NCBI GenBank assembly: GCA_026002045.1
Contig: BOAV01000001.1
Location: 10,848 to 74,847 of the forward strand
From: Spirochaetia bacterium
Lineage (GTDB): Bacteria > Spirochaetota > Spirochaetia > Treponematales > Breznakiellaceae
DNA: 64,000 nucleotides
Direction of reading: 5' to 3'
Part shown: one piece after another, positions 26,139 through 34,810 of the stretch
Position numbering within the stretch: position 1 is the first letter of the stretch
How the letters are laid out: each line of letters begins with the position of its first letter
Notes under the pieces: generated by a model
What the model saw: only the letters and a program-made list of their open reading frames with translations
The model's database searches: none
What the model was told of the DNA's origin: nothing
Translations under genes and position numbers: made by a program

Positions 26139-28379
26139 ATGAATCTGCGGTTCCCCCGGAAATATTTTTTAAAGCTATTCCTTTTAATTTTTGTAATATG
26201 TTTTTTAACTATTGGAATCGCACTCTATACCGGCTATTATGCTTACACATCAGCCCGTTCTGATCAGTACCAGGCCGCTGTCGCCGATTCTCTCAGTGTT
26301 TCGGATCAGATGTTTACGACCCTTCTGACCGAAGTTGACATGCTCTATACCCTCCTTTTGACCAATGAGCAGGTTCAGCGTTTTTTCCAGGGTCCGGGAA
26401 TTTCTGAAACAGGCCGGGAACAGCTTGAGGAGTACCTGCGGAATATCCGTACTTTGAATCCCTATGTGGAATCCATAGCTTTTTATAAGCCCCAAAAAGA
26501 AGAATACATTTTCAGCGGCCCCTACCATGTGGATATGCAGCCCTACATCGGCACTTATTTGAAGGATATGTCCCAGGTTGGGGGCGGAGGCCTGAGCAAC
26601 CTTTCCAAGCATAAAAATATTTTCCGGTATACCGCCCTTGTTTCCGATGAGGGAAGCGAAGCCGATCTTATGGGACAGGTGATCGGCGTTATGTACTATA
26701 ATGTTGACGCTGGGGGGAACGAGTCCGATTCGGTGGTTATTAACCTCAATGCCCTAAAAGTCTCGGAACATATCCTGCCCAATCTGAACACCACCAGCCT
26801 GCTCCTCAACGAGTACGGTACGATTATCGCCGCCAACCGGGTAGGTCAGGCGGTGCCCCTGCGGAACCGCATCCGATGGGGGCAAAAGTTCTTTGCGGAA
26901 ACCCGCAGGACCGGGCATTTTGTTGAAGACCTTGAGGGCAAAGCCAAACTGGTTACCTATTATAAACTGTCCGACTGTCCCTGGGTGCTTTACGAGATTA
27001 GTGATGATCTCCGGTTCCACCCCTTCGATTCACGGATGCGGCTTTTTCTGATACCGATTATCATGGTGGCCCTTTTGTTTTCCCTCCTCATTACGGCGCT
27101 GAGTTCCACCCGGCTGTATAAACCGGTGGATGCCATGTTTACCGATCTTTCCAGCCGCATTGCCACCCTGGAAACCGAGAATACCGGTTACCTCTCCAAC
27201 GAAAAACTGAGCTTTCTGCGCAGTGTTATTAATAATGAGACCGGGCGATGGATCAGCAGGGACGACTGGGATCTGTATGGCATTCAGGCGGCGCCGGAAA
27301 ATCTTTTTATTTCCATTATTAAGTGGGATGAGGATGAAAACGCGGTTCTCAGCGAGACGGTTTTTGAAAATCTTATCAAGGAAAGCGCCGACCGCTGTCT
27401 GAAAGAACAATACCGCTTTGAAACGGTGGTTTTCAAAAAAGATGAAATTGTTTTGCTCATGAATGCCCGGACAGAGACCGGGGATCTCCGGAGCGGGATG
27501 ATTGACGCCCTGGAACGGTTCCACGGTTTTGTCTGCCGTTCTGCCAGCATCCCGGTGAGCATTTCCATCGGAGTTGGGGGAATGAGTAACGGCATTAAAG
27601 AATGTGAGGAATGCTGCCGCGCAGCCCAGGAACTTTTGAAACAGCGTTTTGTCCTGGGGTACGGCAGGATCATTACCGGCGATTATGTGAAAGCGGTTCT
27701 TTCCCGGGGGCTCAACTATCCGGGGGAATTAATCGATGTACTGGAGCTGAATATCAGGGAATGCAAAAAAGATGAGTTTATGCGGAATTACGGCAAACTC
27801 CTTGATATTCTGGGCAAGTATATCTACCAGGAGGTGGTTTCGGTTCTGTTACAGGTAATTACCCGATGCCTCCACGCCATGAATTCCATTTCAGCAAATA
27901 ACATCCCCATAAAAGTTGATTTTGATGAATTTAACCGGATATTCAGTACCCTCCATACATTGGAACATACCCGCGCCTGGTTTTCCCGCATGTTTGATGA
28001 ATACCTGCTGGCAATTGAAAATCTGGAATCCCTGATGAAAAATGACAAGCATCATCAGCTGACAATACAGATCCAGGAATATGTAACGGCCCATTATGCG
28101 GAGGCAAACCTGAATGTGGATTCCCTTGCGGACAGTTTTGGGTATACCGCCAACCATATCTCCAAGATATTTAAAAACCTGACCGGTTTATACCTTCGGG
28201 ACTACATCAAGGATGTGCGTATCCAGCATGCCAAGGATATGCTTAAAAACTCAAGTATATCCCTGCAGGAGATAAGCGCCATGACCGGATTTTCAAATTA
28301 TAACTACTTTTTTTCGTCGTTTAAAAAAGAAAGCGGCCTTACCCCAATGACATACCGCAGCCGTTTTATAGCGCCATAA
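26139..28379 (+). CDS. Membrane-bound AraC-family transcriptional regulator
   Basis: A 746-residue protein: transmembrane helix (about 10-33), large extracytoplasmic sensor region (about 34-300), second helix (about 301-325), a cytoplasmic linker and a C-terminal AraC-type double helix-turn-helix (about 645-743: LNVDSLADSFGYTANHISKIFKN and ISLQEISAMTGFSNYNYFFSSFKKESGLTP). The architecture matches YesN-like regulators that sense sugars or their binding proteins at the membrane. The divergent GH2-ABC operon is the probable target. Confidence 0.87.
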   Translation: MNLRFPRKYFLKLFLLIFVICFLTIGIALYTGYYAYTSARSDQYQAAVADSLSVSDQMFTTLLTEVDMLYTLLLTNEQVQRFFQGPGISETGREQLEEYLRNIRTLNPYVESIAFYKPQKEEYIFSGPYHVDMQPYIGTYLKDMSQVGGGGLSNLSKHKNIFRYTALVSDEGSEADLMGQVIGVMYYNVDAGGNESDSVVINLNALKVSEHILPNLNTTSLLLNEYGTIIAANRVGQAVPLRNRIRWGQKFFAETRRTGHFVEDLEGKAKLVTYYKLSDCPWVLYEISDDLRFHPFDSRMRLFLIPIIMVALLFSLLITALSSTRLYKPVDAMFTDLSSRIATLETENTGYLSNEKLSFLRSVINNETGRWISRDDWDLYGIQAAPENLFISIIKWDEDENAVLSETVFENLIKESADRCLKEQYRFETVVFKKDEIVLLMNARTETGDLRSGMIDALERFHGFVCRSASIPVSISIGVGGMSNGIKECEECCRAAQELLKQRFVLGYGRIITGDYVKAVLSRGLNYPGELIDVLELNIRECKKDEFMRNYGKLLDILGKYIYQEVVSVLLQVITRCLHAMNSISANNIPIKVDFDEFNRIFSTLHTLEHTRAWFSRMFDEYLLAIENLESLMKNDKHHQLTIQIQEYVTAHYAEANLNVDSLADSFGYTANHISKIFKNLTGLYLRDYIKDVRIQHAKDMLKNSSISLQEISAMTGFSNYNYFFSSFKKESGLTPMTYRSRFIAP

Positions 28380-28383
28380 CAGA

Positions 28384-28620
28384 TTAGATTATCTTTTCCC
28401 GTTTCGCGCTGATACCCAGTTCCGGGAACTCAGGCTTCGATTCCGCGGCGGCCTTGTTTTCCGCGCGGATGGCGTCGAACACTTCCTTGCGGAACACCTT
28501 GACGTTTTTGGGGGCGTCCACCCCAAGGCGGGCCTGATCCCCGCGGACTTCTATGATCGTAATGGAGATATCATCCCCGATCATTATCTTTTCATCGACC
28601 TTCCTGGATAGTATGAGCAT
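28384..28620 (-). CDS. csrA: Carbon storage regulator CsrA (RNA-binding)
   Basis: A 78-residue Csr[26 protein letters not shown], then [17 protein letters not shown]. CsrA dimers bind GGA motifs in mRNA leaders. The C-terminus is about 15 residues longer than in the classical protein. Its start codon overlaps the fliW stop by one base, so the repressor and its antagonist are made together. Likely targets in this window are the flaB and flaG leaders. Confidence 0.95.
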   Translation of the reverse strand: MLILSRKVDEKIMIGDDISITIIEVRGDQARLGVDAPKNVKVFRKEVFDAIRAENKAAAESKPEFPELGISAKREKII

Positions 28621-29060
28621 TATGAGCGCCCCCTGGCTGCAAGTTCCGCCATCACATCGTGTTTGGTCTTCCAGCGGGGGTCCGCCAATATGGCCTGTTT
28701 CCCGCAGCGGGTGTCTCGGTTGATCACCAGGGGGCCCTGCAGGTTGGCGGTCATGGGGCCGTCGGCGGGGATGGTTACGATTGAAAAGATGAGGGCCTTT
28801 TCCGGACTGTCGATCCCGATTTCCGCCAGTTCATCGTTGCTGATGTTCATTTCGTAATCGGGGCGGATAAGAAAGGGGTTGATCAGGATGAAGGCTACCC
28901 CCGCCGCATCCACCGATTGCAGCCAGTAAAAGGGCTGCCGTTCCGCATCCAGGAGCATGTATTCGCTGAAGGTTTCAAAACCGAACAGCCCCTGGGGAAA
29001 GGTGATTTTTTGCCGCTCATCCACATCAATGAGTCCGTAAGCCTTTGTCGCTACTTTCAC
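28620..29060 (-). CDS. fliW: Flagellar assembly factor FliW (CsrA antagonist)
   Basis: A 146-residue FliW with the family pattern [31 protein letters not shown] and a C-terminal [10 protein letters not shown]. FliW binds CsrA and is displaced by unassembled flagellin, tying flagellin translation to export. It is located between flgL and csrA, the usual order in spirochaetes and Bacillus. Confidence 0.94.
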   Translation of the reverse strand: MKVATKAYGLIDVDERQKITFPQGLFGFETFSEYMLLDAERQPFYWLQSVDAAGVAFILINPFLIRPDYEMNISNDELAEIGIDSPEKALIFSIVTIPADGPMTANLQGPLVINRDTRCGKQAILADPRWKTKHDVMAELAARGRS

Positions 29061-29101
29061 AATCCGCTCCTATTCTTAATTAAGATATCATGAATCGCCA
29101 A

Positions 29102-30349
29102 TTACCGCAAGAAATCCAGCAGGGTTGTAGGAAGAATCTTCGCGGCAACCTGGAGGCTGGCCTTGTGGGCAAAATCCATCTGCGCCAGTTCCATAGCGGC
29201 GGTCGCAAGGTCAAGGCCCGTTTCCCGGTTCAATTGGGCGGTGACATCGGGTATCTCCTGATTGAGACGCTTCCAGGTCATGTCCGCCCGTTCTGAGCGG
29301 CTGCTGATAACTGCCAGTCGGGAAGTCACGTTGTTCAGGGCCAGATCGATGCCGCCGATACCCTGGCTCCCAACAAACTCCTGATCCCCCCGGTAAAGGG
29401 CGTCCCGCAGGCGGATAGCCATATCAAAGACACTGCCCCCGCTGACCCGCGCGGAATTGCTCCAGTTGGGGGCGTTGGTTTCGCTGTTCTGCCGGATAAT
29501 GCCCAAATCCCGCAGCACGCTGGAATCCTGCCGGTCCTCCATGCGGATAAGGTGGGCGTTGGTCCCCTCAAGGGCAAGGCCCCTGGTTTCCGGGTCCACA
29601 TAGGCCTTCACCGGCGCGGGTGAATCGTTTATTTTGGCGACAATAGCGTGGAGGGTGTCCCCGGTGTTCACGGGGATTTCGACCCCGTCCACAAAGAAGG
29701 CCCCGTCTGCGGTTGCCCGGTAGTCCGTGGCGTCAACGGTGGAAAGGACCTGCATCTTTTCCGCCCAAAAGGCCTCCCCGCCGCCGATGTCCAGCTCCGA
29801 ATAAACCCCATCGGTAACTTCGGTCTTGCGGGAAGCCCCGGCGCCCCGGTATTCCACCCGGACAATCATGCTCTCCCCACCGCCGGGAACCGTGCCTTCC
29901 ACAGCGCGAAAGGGCTCGGTAAATGCCTTGTCTCCGGCAAAAACCTGTTTGCCGTCCGGGCCGGTGGAGTTGGAAAGGGCCACCATCTCCTTGATAAGCT
30001 CATTCACCTCGGAAGCCATGAGCTTCATATCTTCCGGGGTATAGATACCGTTGGCCCCCTGGACGGAAAGGTCCCGGATACGCTGGAGCACATCGGTGGT
30101 TTCGTAAAGATAATCGTGGGTTACCTGATAATGATCCCGTGCGTAGAGGGTGTTCTTCTCGAACCGCTCCAGCCGGGCAAGGTAGGACTCGTAACGCACC
30201 GCATGGCTGGCCGCCAGGGGGTCGTCCCGCAGTTCCCGTATACGGGTCTGCCCCGCAATTTTTGACTGGATATTGTTAAGCCCCTCTTCCTGCCGCCGCA
30301 GATAGTACTGCATATCCGCATTGGGCATGTCGGTTGATACTCGCCTCAT
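29102..30349 (-). CDS. flgL: Flagellar hook-associated protein 3
   Basis: A 415-residue hook-filament junction protein. The start MRRVSTDMPNADMQYYLRRQEEGLNNIQSKIA and the C-terminal domain (DLALNNVTSRLAVISSRSERADM, then TGLDLATAAMELAQMDFAHKASLQVAAKI) are the flagellin-like halves of FlgL. The ribosome site is GGAG, 6 nt before ATG 30349. It lies 14 bp downstream of flgK. Confidence 0.93.
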   Translation of the reverse strand: MRRVSTDMPNADMQYYLRRQEEGLNNIQSKIAGQTRIRELRDDPLAASHAVRYESYLARLERFEKNTLYARDHYQVTHDYLYETTDVLQRIRDLSVQGANGIYTPEDMKLMASEVNELIKEMVALSNSTGPDGKQVFAGDKAFTEPFRAVEGTVPGGGESMIVRVEYRGAGASRKTEVTDGVYSELDIGGGEAFWAEKMQVLSTVDATDYRATADGAFFVDGVEIPVNTGDTLHAIVAKINDSPAPVKAYVDPETRGLALEGTNAHLIRMEDRQDSSVLRDLGIIRQNSETNAPNWSNSARVSGGSVFDMAIRLRDALYRGDQEFVGSQGIGGIDLALNNVTSRLAVISSRSERADMTWKRLNQEIPDVTAQLNRETGLDLATAAMELAQMDFAHKASLQVAAKILPTTLLDFLR

Positions 30350-30363
30350 ATTCGCTCCTTAAA

Positions 30364-32256
30364 TTAAACGCCCATTCTGTTAATGATGGTATCCAGCATG
30401 GAATTGATGGTGGTGATAAACCGCGCCGCCGCGTTATACCCGTGCTGGTACTTGATCATGTTGGAAAGTTCCTCGTCGATACTGACCCCGGAAATGGACT
30501 GCCGGAGGTCGTTGAGCTGTTTCATCACCTGATTCTGGGTTTCCAGGGTCCGTCCGCTCTGCTCGCCCAAAAGACCGATGCGGCCAACCGCATCGGCGAA
30601 GTAGTCGTCAAAGGTGCCGAGTTGGCCAACCATCACCTGGGTGTTGCGGATAGAGGCAATGGCCAATGCCGCGTCCCCGTTGCCGGGATTCGCCGTCCGG
30701 CCATTTTCCCCAAAGCCCGCCGCCACCGATGAAGGGTCTTTTACCAGCGCGGGGTTCACCTCGATCCAGCCCGAAGGATGGGCGATGGGGGCCAGGGCGT
30801 AATTTTCCGCACCCCCTTGCAGGCCCGCTACCGCGTCTGCGGCGGCCCAGTCATAGGCGGCCTCAGGTCCGGAGCCGTTCAGAATTCCCGCGTAACCTGC
30901 AAGGAAATGGCCGGAATCTTCCACATGGCGGATCACGAAGTCGGGGTTTTGCAGTTCCCGGCCTTCCACAAAGGCGGCGGGTGTACCCTTGAGAGAGAGC
31001 ATCCCCTCCCGGTTAAGCCGGGCCACCACTTCCGCCCCTGAATTGTTGATACGGCTGATAATGTCGTCCACGGTGTCCGTGGGATAATAGGGCACATTGA
31101 TGTCCCCTTCGGCGCCTGAAAGAGTGATGTTCCCCTCAAGCCCCACCTGGGCCTTGTGTTCCAGGGCGTTGGTTCCGTTTATCCGGTAGATATAGCTGGA
31201 ATCGAAAGCGCCGTCCCCGTCCCGGTCGTAGTTGCCGTTCACATTGGTCACAAAGGGCTGCTCGGTAAAGAAGTTGTTCCCGGTGGTCCCGTTCATGCCG
31301 TAGGCGTCCCGGTGGATTTCGTTTACCAGGTCCACAAAGTTCATGGTCATGTTGTCCAGGGTCTGAATCTCGTTCTCGATGGTTTCATCCCGTAGGTCAA
31401 CCAGAGCGGCGAGACTGCCGTTTTGGAAATGTACATCCTGCCGGGTATCCTGCCAAACGATCCGGGAGTAACCCTCGGTGTCGATGTCCTTTTCAAGACC
31501 GAACTGGCGGCCTACCCTCCCCTGTACCAGGACAAGCCCGGCGGTATGGACCATGAACTCGTCGGGGTCCCGGTTATCCACGGTAACGTCAATGATGGAT
31601 GAAAGTTTGTCCACCAAAAGGTCCCGCCGGTCAAGGAGGTCGTTGGGCATATCGCCCTGGGCCTTTATCTCCTGAATATCCCTGTTGAGCCCCGCAATCT
31701 GCCTGGAAAGGTCGTTGACCCGGCCCACGGTAATCTGGATATCCTCGTCGGCCATCACCTGAAGGTCCTTGAGGGACCGGTAACGGTCATGGATGCCGTC
31801 GATCAGGGTCTTGCCCCGTTCCAGTACGGCGGTCCGGGGGGCGGTATCCGCCGGGTACATCGAAAGTTCCTGCCAGCCGTCCCAAAATTCGTCCATCTTG
31901 CTGCGGATGGAATTGTCCCCCGGCTCAAGGTATATCTGGTCCATCATGCGGAGATAGGGGTCACGGGCCTTCCAGTAGCCTTCGGAAGATGCCTGGGCCA
32001 CGATTTGCCGGTCCAGAAGCTGATCCCGCATCCGCTCAATCCGGTCAACCACGGTCCCCTGCCCCAACTGGCCGGGGGTTTCCTCCCGGTTAAGCCCGGG
32101 GAGGTAAATCGGCTCAAAGGGGGAAAACTCGATCCGCTGCCGGGAATAGCCCTCGGTTGACGCGTTGGAGAGGTTATGGCCCGTAACATTCAGGGCCTGC
32201 TGATGGGCCGCCGCGGCCCGTTTCCCTATTTCCAATCCCATGAAGGTTGATGTCAT
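30364..32256 (-). CDS. flgK: Flagellar hook-associated protein 1
   Basis: A 630-residue FlgK. The N-terminus GLEIGKRAAAAHQQALNVTGHNLSNASTEGYSRQR and the C-terminus (SISGVSIDEELSNMIKYQHGYNAAARFITTINSMLDTIINRMG) are diagnostic. It forms the first hook-filament junction ring. It is the second gene of the flgN-flgK-flgL-fliW-csrA operon. Confidence 0.95.
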   Translation of the reverse strand: MTSTFMGLEIGKRAAAAHQQALNVTGHNLSNASTEGYSRQRIEFSPFEPIYLPGLNREETPGQLGQGTVVDRIERMRDQLLDRQIVAQASSEGYWKARDPYLRMMDQIYLEPGDNSIRSKMDEFWDGWQELSMYPADTAPRTAVLERGKTLIDGIHDRYRSLKDLQVMADEDIQITVGRVNDLSRQIAGLNRDIQEIKAQGDMPNDLLDRRDLLVDKLSSIIDVTVDNRDPDEFMVHTAGLVLVQGRVGRQFGLEKDIDTEGYSRIVWQDTRQDVHFQNGSLAALVDLRDETIENEIQTLDNMTMNFVDLVNEIHRDAYGMNGTTGNNFFTEQPFVTNVNGNYDRDGDGAFDSSYIYRINGTNALEHKAQVGLEGNITLSGAEGDINVPYYPTDTVDDIISRINNSGAEVVARLNREGMLSLKGTPAAFVEGRELQNPDFVIRHVEDSGHFLAGYAGILNGSGPEAAYDWAAADAVAGLQGGAENYALAPIAHPSGWIEVNPALVKDPSSVAAGFGENGRTANPGNGDAALAIASIRNTQVMVGQLGTFDDYFADAVGRIGLLGEQSGRTLETQNQVMKQLNDLRQSISGVSIDEELSNMIKYQHGYNAAARFITTINSMLDTIINRMGV

Positions 32257-32276
32257 AATTACTCCTTAAAATTTCC

Positions 32277-32801
32277 TTAAAAACGGTGGTTCAGCACCAT
32301 GCTCCGCATATCCGCGGGAACCGCGGCGCCGCTGCGGGAATAGACCCGGCCCCTGCGGTCGGGGAAGGCGGCTTCAAGGAAGCCTGCTACCGTAGACTTG
32401 GCTTCTGCGAGGTAAGTAAGCAGGGAATCGTTGGATATCCGCACCCGGAGGGTTTCACTCTTAAGCTCCCGGTATCGTTTGGTAAGTTCATTCCGTTCTG
32501 CATCGGGAAATTGGGAAACCAGGGCGTAAAACCGCGTTTCTTCCCCTGAAGTATGGGGCGCATCCGGCACATTGCCCTGAAATTCCGCCAGAATTTTCAT
32601 CCGTTCCGCTTCCAGAACATTGAATTCGGCGCTAAAGTTGTTCAATCCGGAAATGTGGGCCTCAAAATCCGTCCATTCCCGGCTCGTAACCGCATCCCAG
32701 ACCAATTTTTGCAGGGATTCGAGCTCCCGTAACAGGCCGCATTCCCGCTCCAGAATTGAGGAACATCCTTCGTAAAGGCTATTCATTACATCCGCTTCCA
32801 T
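32277..32801 (-). CDS. flgN: FlgN-like flagellar export chaperone
   Basis: A 174-residue, almost entirely helical protein directly upstream of flgK, the usual place of the FlgK/FlgL chaperone FlgN. Sequence likeness is weak, as is usual for FlgN; the helical heptads (LLRELESLQKLVWDAV, then LTKRYRELKSETLRVRISNDSLLTYL) fit. The start is ATG 32801 after GAGGT; a second ATG lies five codons later. It opens the operon. A CCGATA on the minus strand near 32822-32827 is a weak sigma-28 -10 candidate. Confidence 0.7.
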   Translation of the reverse strand: MEADVMNSLYEGCSSILERECGLLRELESLQKLVWDAVTSREWTDFEAHISGLNNFSAEFNVLEAERMKILAEFQGNVPDAPHTSGEETRFYALVSQFPDAERNELTKRYRELKSETLRVRISNDSLLTYLAEAKSTVAGFLEAAFPDRRGRVYSRSGAAVPADMRSMVLNHRF

Positions 32802-32876
32802 ACCATTACCTCATTTCATATATCGGTATAAAAAATAGATGGATGAGATCTTTTTCAAAACCTTGAACAGGGATGC

Positions 32877-32905
32877 TTGACAAAAATTGCGGGTTAATTC
32901 ATATT
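32877..32905 (+). promoter_or_regulatory. Promoter of the tRNA-His/Arg transcript
   Basis: A perfect TTGACA (32877-32882), a 17-bp spacer and CATATT (32900-32905) lie 17 bp before tRNA-His. Confidence 0.6.
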
Positions 32906-32922
32906 GATATTGTTCGTTAGAT

Positions 32923-32995
32923 GGTGGATGTAGCTCAGCGGTAGAGTTCCAGATTGTGGATCTGGATGTCGCGGGTTCGAACCCCGTCATCCACC
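32923..32995 (+). tRNA. tRNA-His (anticodon GTG)
   Basis: Cloverleaf with acceptor GTGGATG/CATCCAC, an extra G at position -1 opposite C73 (the hallmark of tRNA-His), anticodon stem CCAGA/TCTGG and anticodon GTG at 32956-32958. CCA is not encoded. Confidence 0.95.
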
Positions 32996-33026
32996 CTGTG
33001 GATTCGTCACCTGACGGATATAAAAG

Positions 33027-33100
33027 GCGTTCGTAGCTCAGCTGGATAGAGCGACGGACTTCGAATCCGTAGGCCGCAGGTCCGAGTCCTGTCGAACGCA
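33027..33100 (+). tRNA. tRNA-Arg (anticodon TCG)
   Basis: Acceptor GCGTTCG (33027-33033) pairs with CGAACGC (33093-33099). Anticodon stem ACGGA/TCCGT has TCG at 33061-33063. It lies 31 bp after tRNA-His, probably in the same transcript. CCA is not encoded. Its last 18 bases recur 140 bp downstream at the end of a structured element. Confidence 0.95.
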
Positions 33101-33240
33101 GTGAGACAGGGCTCCACCCCGCCCGGAGTGAGCAAACAGGATGACGCGTATCGCCGAATGGCGATGCGGTAAATCCTTCCTTTCGGAAACAGACCGAAGG
33201 GCTGATGTTTGCGAATGGAGGGCGAGTCGTGTCGGACGCA
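33101..33240 (+). mobile_element. 140-bp tRNA-linked element after tRNA-Arg
   Basis: The last 18 bases of tRNA-Arg (33083-33100) recur at 33223-33240 with 16 of 18 identities, exactly 140 bp away. Just after the tRNA, GACAGGGCTC (33105-33114) is the inverted copy of the same tRNA end and can pair with either direct copy. The body can fold into a long stem (GCCC 33121-33124 with GGGC 33220-33223; GCAAACA 33132-33138 with TGTTTGC 33206-33212) holding hairpins at 33150-33165 and 33182-33198. It has no ORF. It shares AGTGAGCA, a GGATG core and TGGAGGGC with the element after tRNA-Leu. Confidence 0.55.
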
Positions 33241-33243
33241 GGG

Positions 33244-33292
33244 TAAAAACCTCCGGTTTTTATCTAAGCAGAAAAATCAGGGGTTTTTCTGC
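33244..33292 (+). other. Two consecutive perfect hairpins after the tRNA-Arg element
   Basis: TAAAAACC/GGTTTTTA (33244-33251 with 33255-33262) and GCAGAAAAA/TTTTTCTGC (33268-33276 with 33284-33292). Both have A-T-rich stems and could end or process the tRNA-His/Arg transcript. Confidence 0.6.
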
Positions 33293-33330
33293 ATGACCGG
33301 CAGTCCTTGGCGGTGACGGTCATGTTTTTT
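33292..33330 (+). terminator. Intrinsic terminator directly abutting tRNA-Lys
   Basis: CATGACCG (33292-33299) pairs with CGGTCATG (33317-33324) and is followed by TTTTTT (33325-33330). The next base is position 1 of tRNA-Lys. Confidence 0.65.
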
Positions 33331-33403
33331 GGGCCGCTAGCTCAGCTGGTAGAGCAGCAGACTCTTAATCTGCGGGTCCTGAGTTCGATCCTCGGGCGGC
33401 TCA
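33331..33403 (+). tRNA. tRNA-Lys (anticodon CTT)
   Basis: Acceptor GGGCCGC pairs with GCGGCTC (one G-T pair). Anticodon stem GCAGA/TCTGC has CTT at 33364-33366. T-arm CTGAG/CTCGG. CCA is not encoded. No promoter can be placed between the abutting terminator and the tRNA. Confidence 0.93.
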
Positions 33404-33469
33404 TAAGTCTAAAATCCACCCTCTCCCTTTACACGCAGTTTGAGGCTATCAGAACGGAGTATCAAAATA

Positions 33470-34810
33470 ATGTCAATTTTATCCATGGATTTTGGAACCT
33501 CATCGATTAAATTTTCAATTCTTGATGAAAATTGTAAAATACTGAAAACGGCAAAAGAGCCCTACAGCATCCATGTTTATAATAATGACTGGGTGGAGCT
33601 TGACGACAAAGCATTATTCAGGGCAATGATAAAGGGCATTCGATCCTTTGGCGATGAACTAAAAAAAATAGATTTGATTGTTTTTGATAATTTTTCTCCC
33701 TCAATGGTTTTTATGGATGAAGCGGGAGACCCCGTTTACCCGATTATCACCCATCTCGACAAACGGGCAAAACAACAAACCAAAATTATCCTTGAGCGCA
33801 TGGGGAAAGAACGTTTCCAGGCAATAACCGGCATACAGCCTTTTACCGGGGGCGCCTCAATCACCACCGCCATGTGGATAAAAGAAAACCAAAGCGATGT
33901 TTTTAATAAAACCTTCCGCCTGGGCCATCTTAATACATTGATCTACAAAAAATTGACCGGGCTTTGGTACAGTGATCATGTAAACGCCTCAATGACCGGA
34001 ATGTACGAAACCTTAACCTGTAAGGGCTGGTCGGCGGAAATCACTGAAACCTTCGGTATACCGGAAAACATACTGCCCCAGGTGATACAGCCCGGAAGCA
34101 TTGCGGGAAAACTGACCGCAGAAACGGCAACACTCTGCAGCCTCACAGAGGGGATTCCTGTTGCCATCGGAACAAACGATGCGGCAAGCGCACAGGTGGG
34201 GGCCGGTAACACTCAGGAAGGTGAAATACTGAACATATCGGGGTCCAGTGAAATGGTTTCCGTGCTTACCGCCGAAACACGGGTAGACGACCGTTATTAT
34301 CTCCGCTGTTCGGCAACACCCGGGCTGTGGCAGATTTACGCCACCACCGCCGGGGGCTTTGCAATTGACTGGTTCCGGAAAGAATTTTACCGTGACATGG
34401 GCGACCGGGATTTTTTCGACAGGGAATTCAAGCGTGTTGTTGATAACTATGTTGAGAAAAAAAACGTCGAATTTACACCCTATATTTCCGGCGACCGCCA
34501 AAGCCTTGAACCAAAAAAGGCAAGTTTTAACGGCATTACCCTTGAATCAACCAGGGAAGATTTTCTGGCGGCCATCCTGCTTGGCATTCACGAGCCGATA
34601 CGGCAAACCATCGAAATCTGCGAAGGGTTCGTGCCTTTACGGAAAAAAATTAAACTAACAGGCGGTATGATTGATGACGCTTTCCTTCGTTTGAAGCAGA
34701 GTTTATTTCCATCGTATCAATTTGAAATCATCCCCGATTGCCCCGTCATCGGCAGCGCCCGCCTTGCCCTGGCGGCGCTCAGGGAAAAAACAACAGGAGA
34801 CAGGCAATGA
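33470..34810 (+). CDS. FGGY-family carbohydrate kinase
   Basis: A 446-residue sugar kinase starting MSILSMDFGTSSIKFSIL (ATG 33470, GGAG about 10 nt before; an upstream in-frame ATG at 33440 lacks a site). FGGY features are the N-terminal phosphate-binding loop DFGTSS, the central GTNDAASAQVGAG segment and the C-terminal ATP site around KLTGGMIDDAFLRLKQ. It phosphorylates an unknown sugar or sugar alcohol. The stop overlaps the next gene's start (ATGA), which ties it to the aldolase. Confidence 0.85.
   Translation: MSILSMDFGTSSIKFSILDENCKILKTAKEPYSIHVYNNDWVELDDKALFRAMIKGIRSFGDELKKIDLIVFDNFSPSMVFMDEAGDPVYPIITHLDKRAKQQTKIILERMGKERFQAITGIQPFTGGASITTAMWIKENQSDVFNKTFRLGHLNTLIYKKLTGLWYSDHVNASMTGMYETLTCKGWSAEITETFGIPENILPQVIQPGSIAGKLTAETATLCSLTEGIPVAIGTNDAASAQVGAGNTQEGEILNISGSSEMVSVLTAETRVDDRYYLRCSATPGLWQIYATTAGGFAIDWFRKEFYRDMGDRDFFDREFKRVVDNYVEKKNVEFTPYISGDRQSLEPKKASFNGITLESTREDFLAAILLGIHEPIRQTIEICEGFVPLRKKIKLTGGMIDDAFLRLKQSLFPSYQFEIIPDCPVIGSARLALAALREKTTGDRQ

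Noticed and set aside
33101..33240. A further tRNA or tRNA pseudogene after tRNA-Arg.
   Set aside because: Only the last 18 bases resemble a tRNA. There is no D-arm, anticodon arm or second acceptor strand that would make a cloverleaf.
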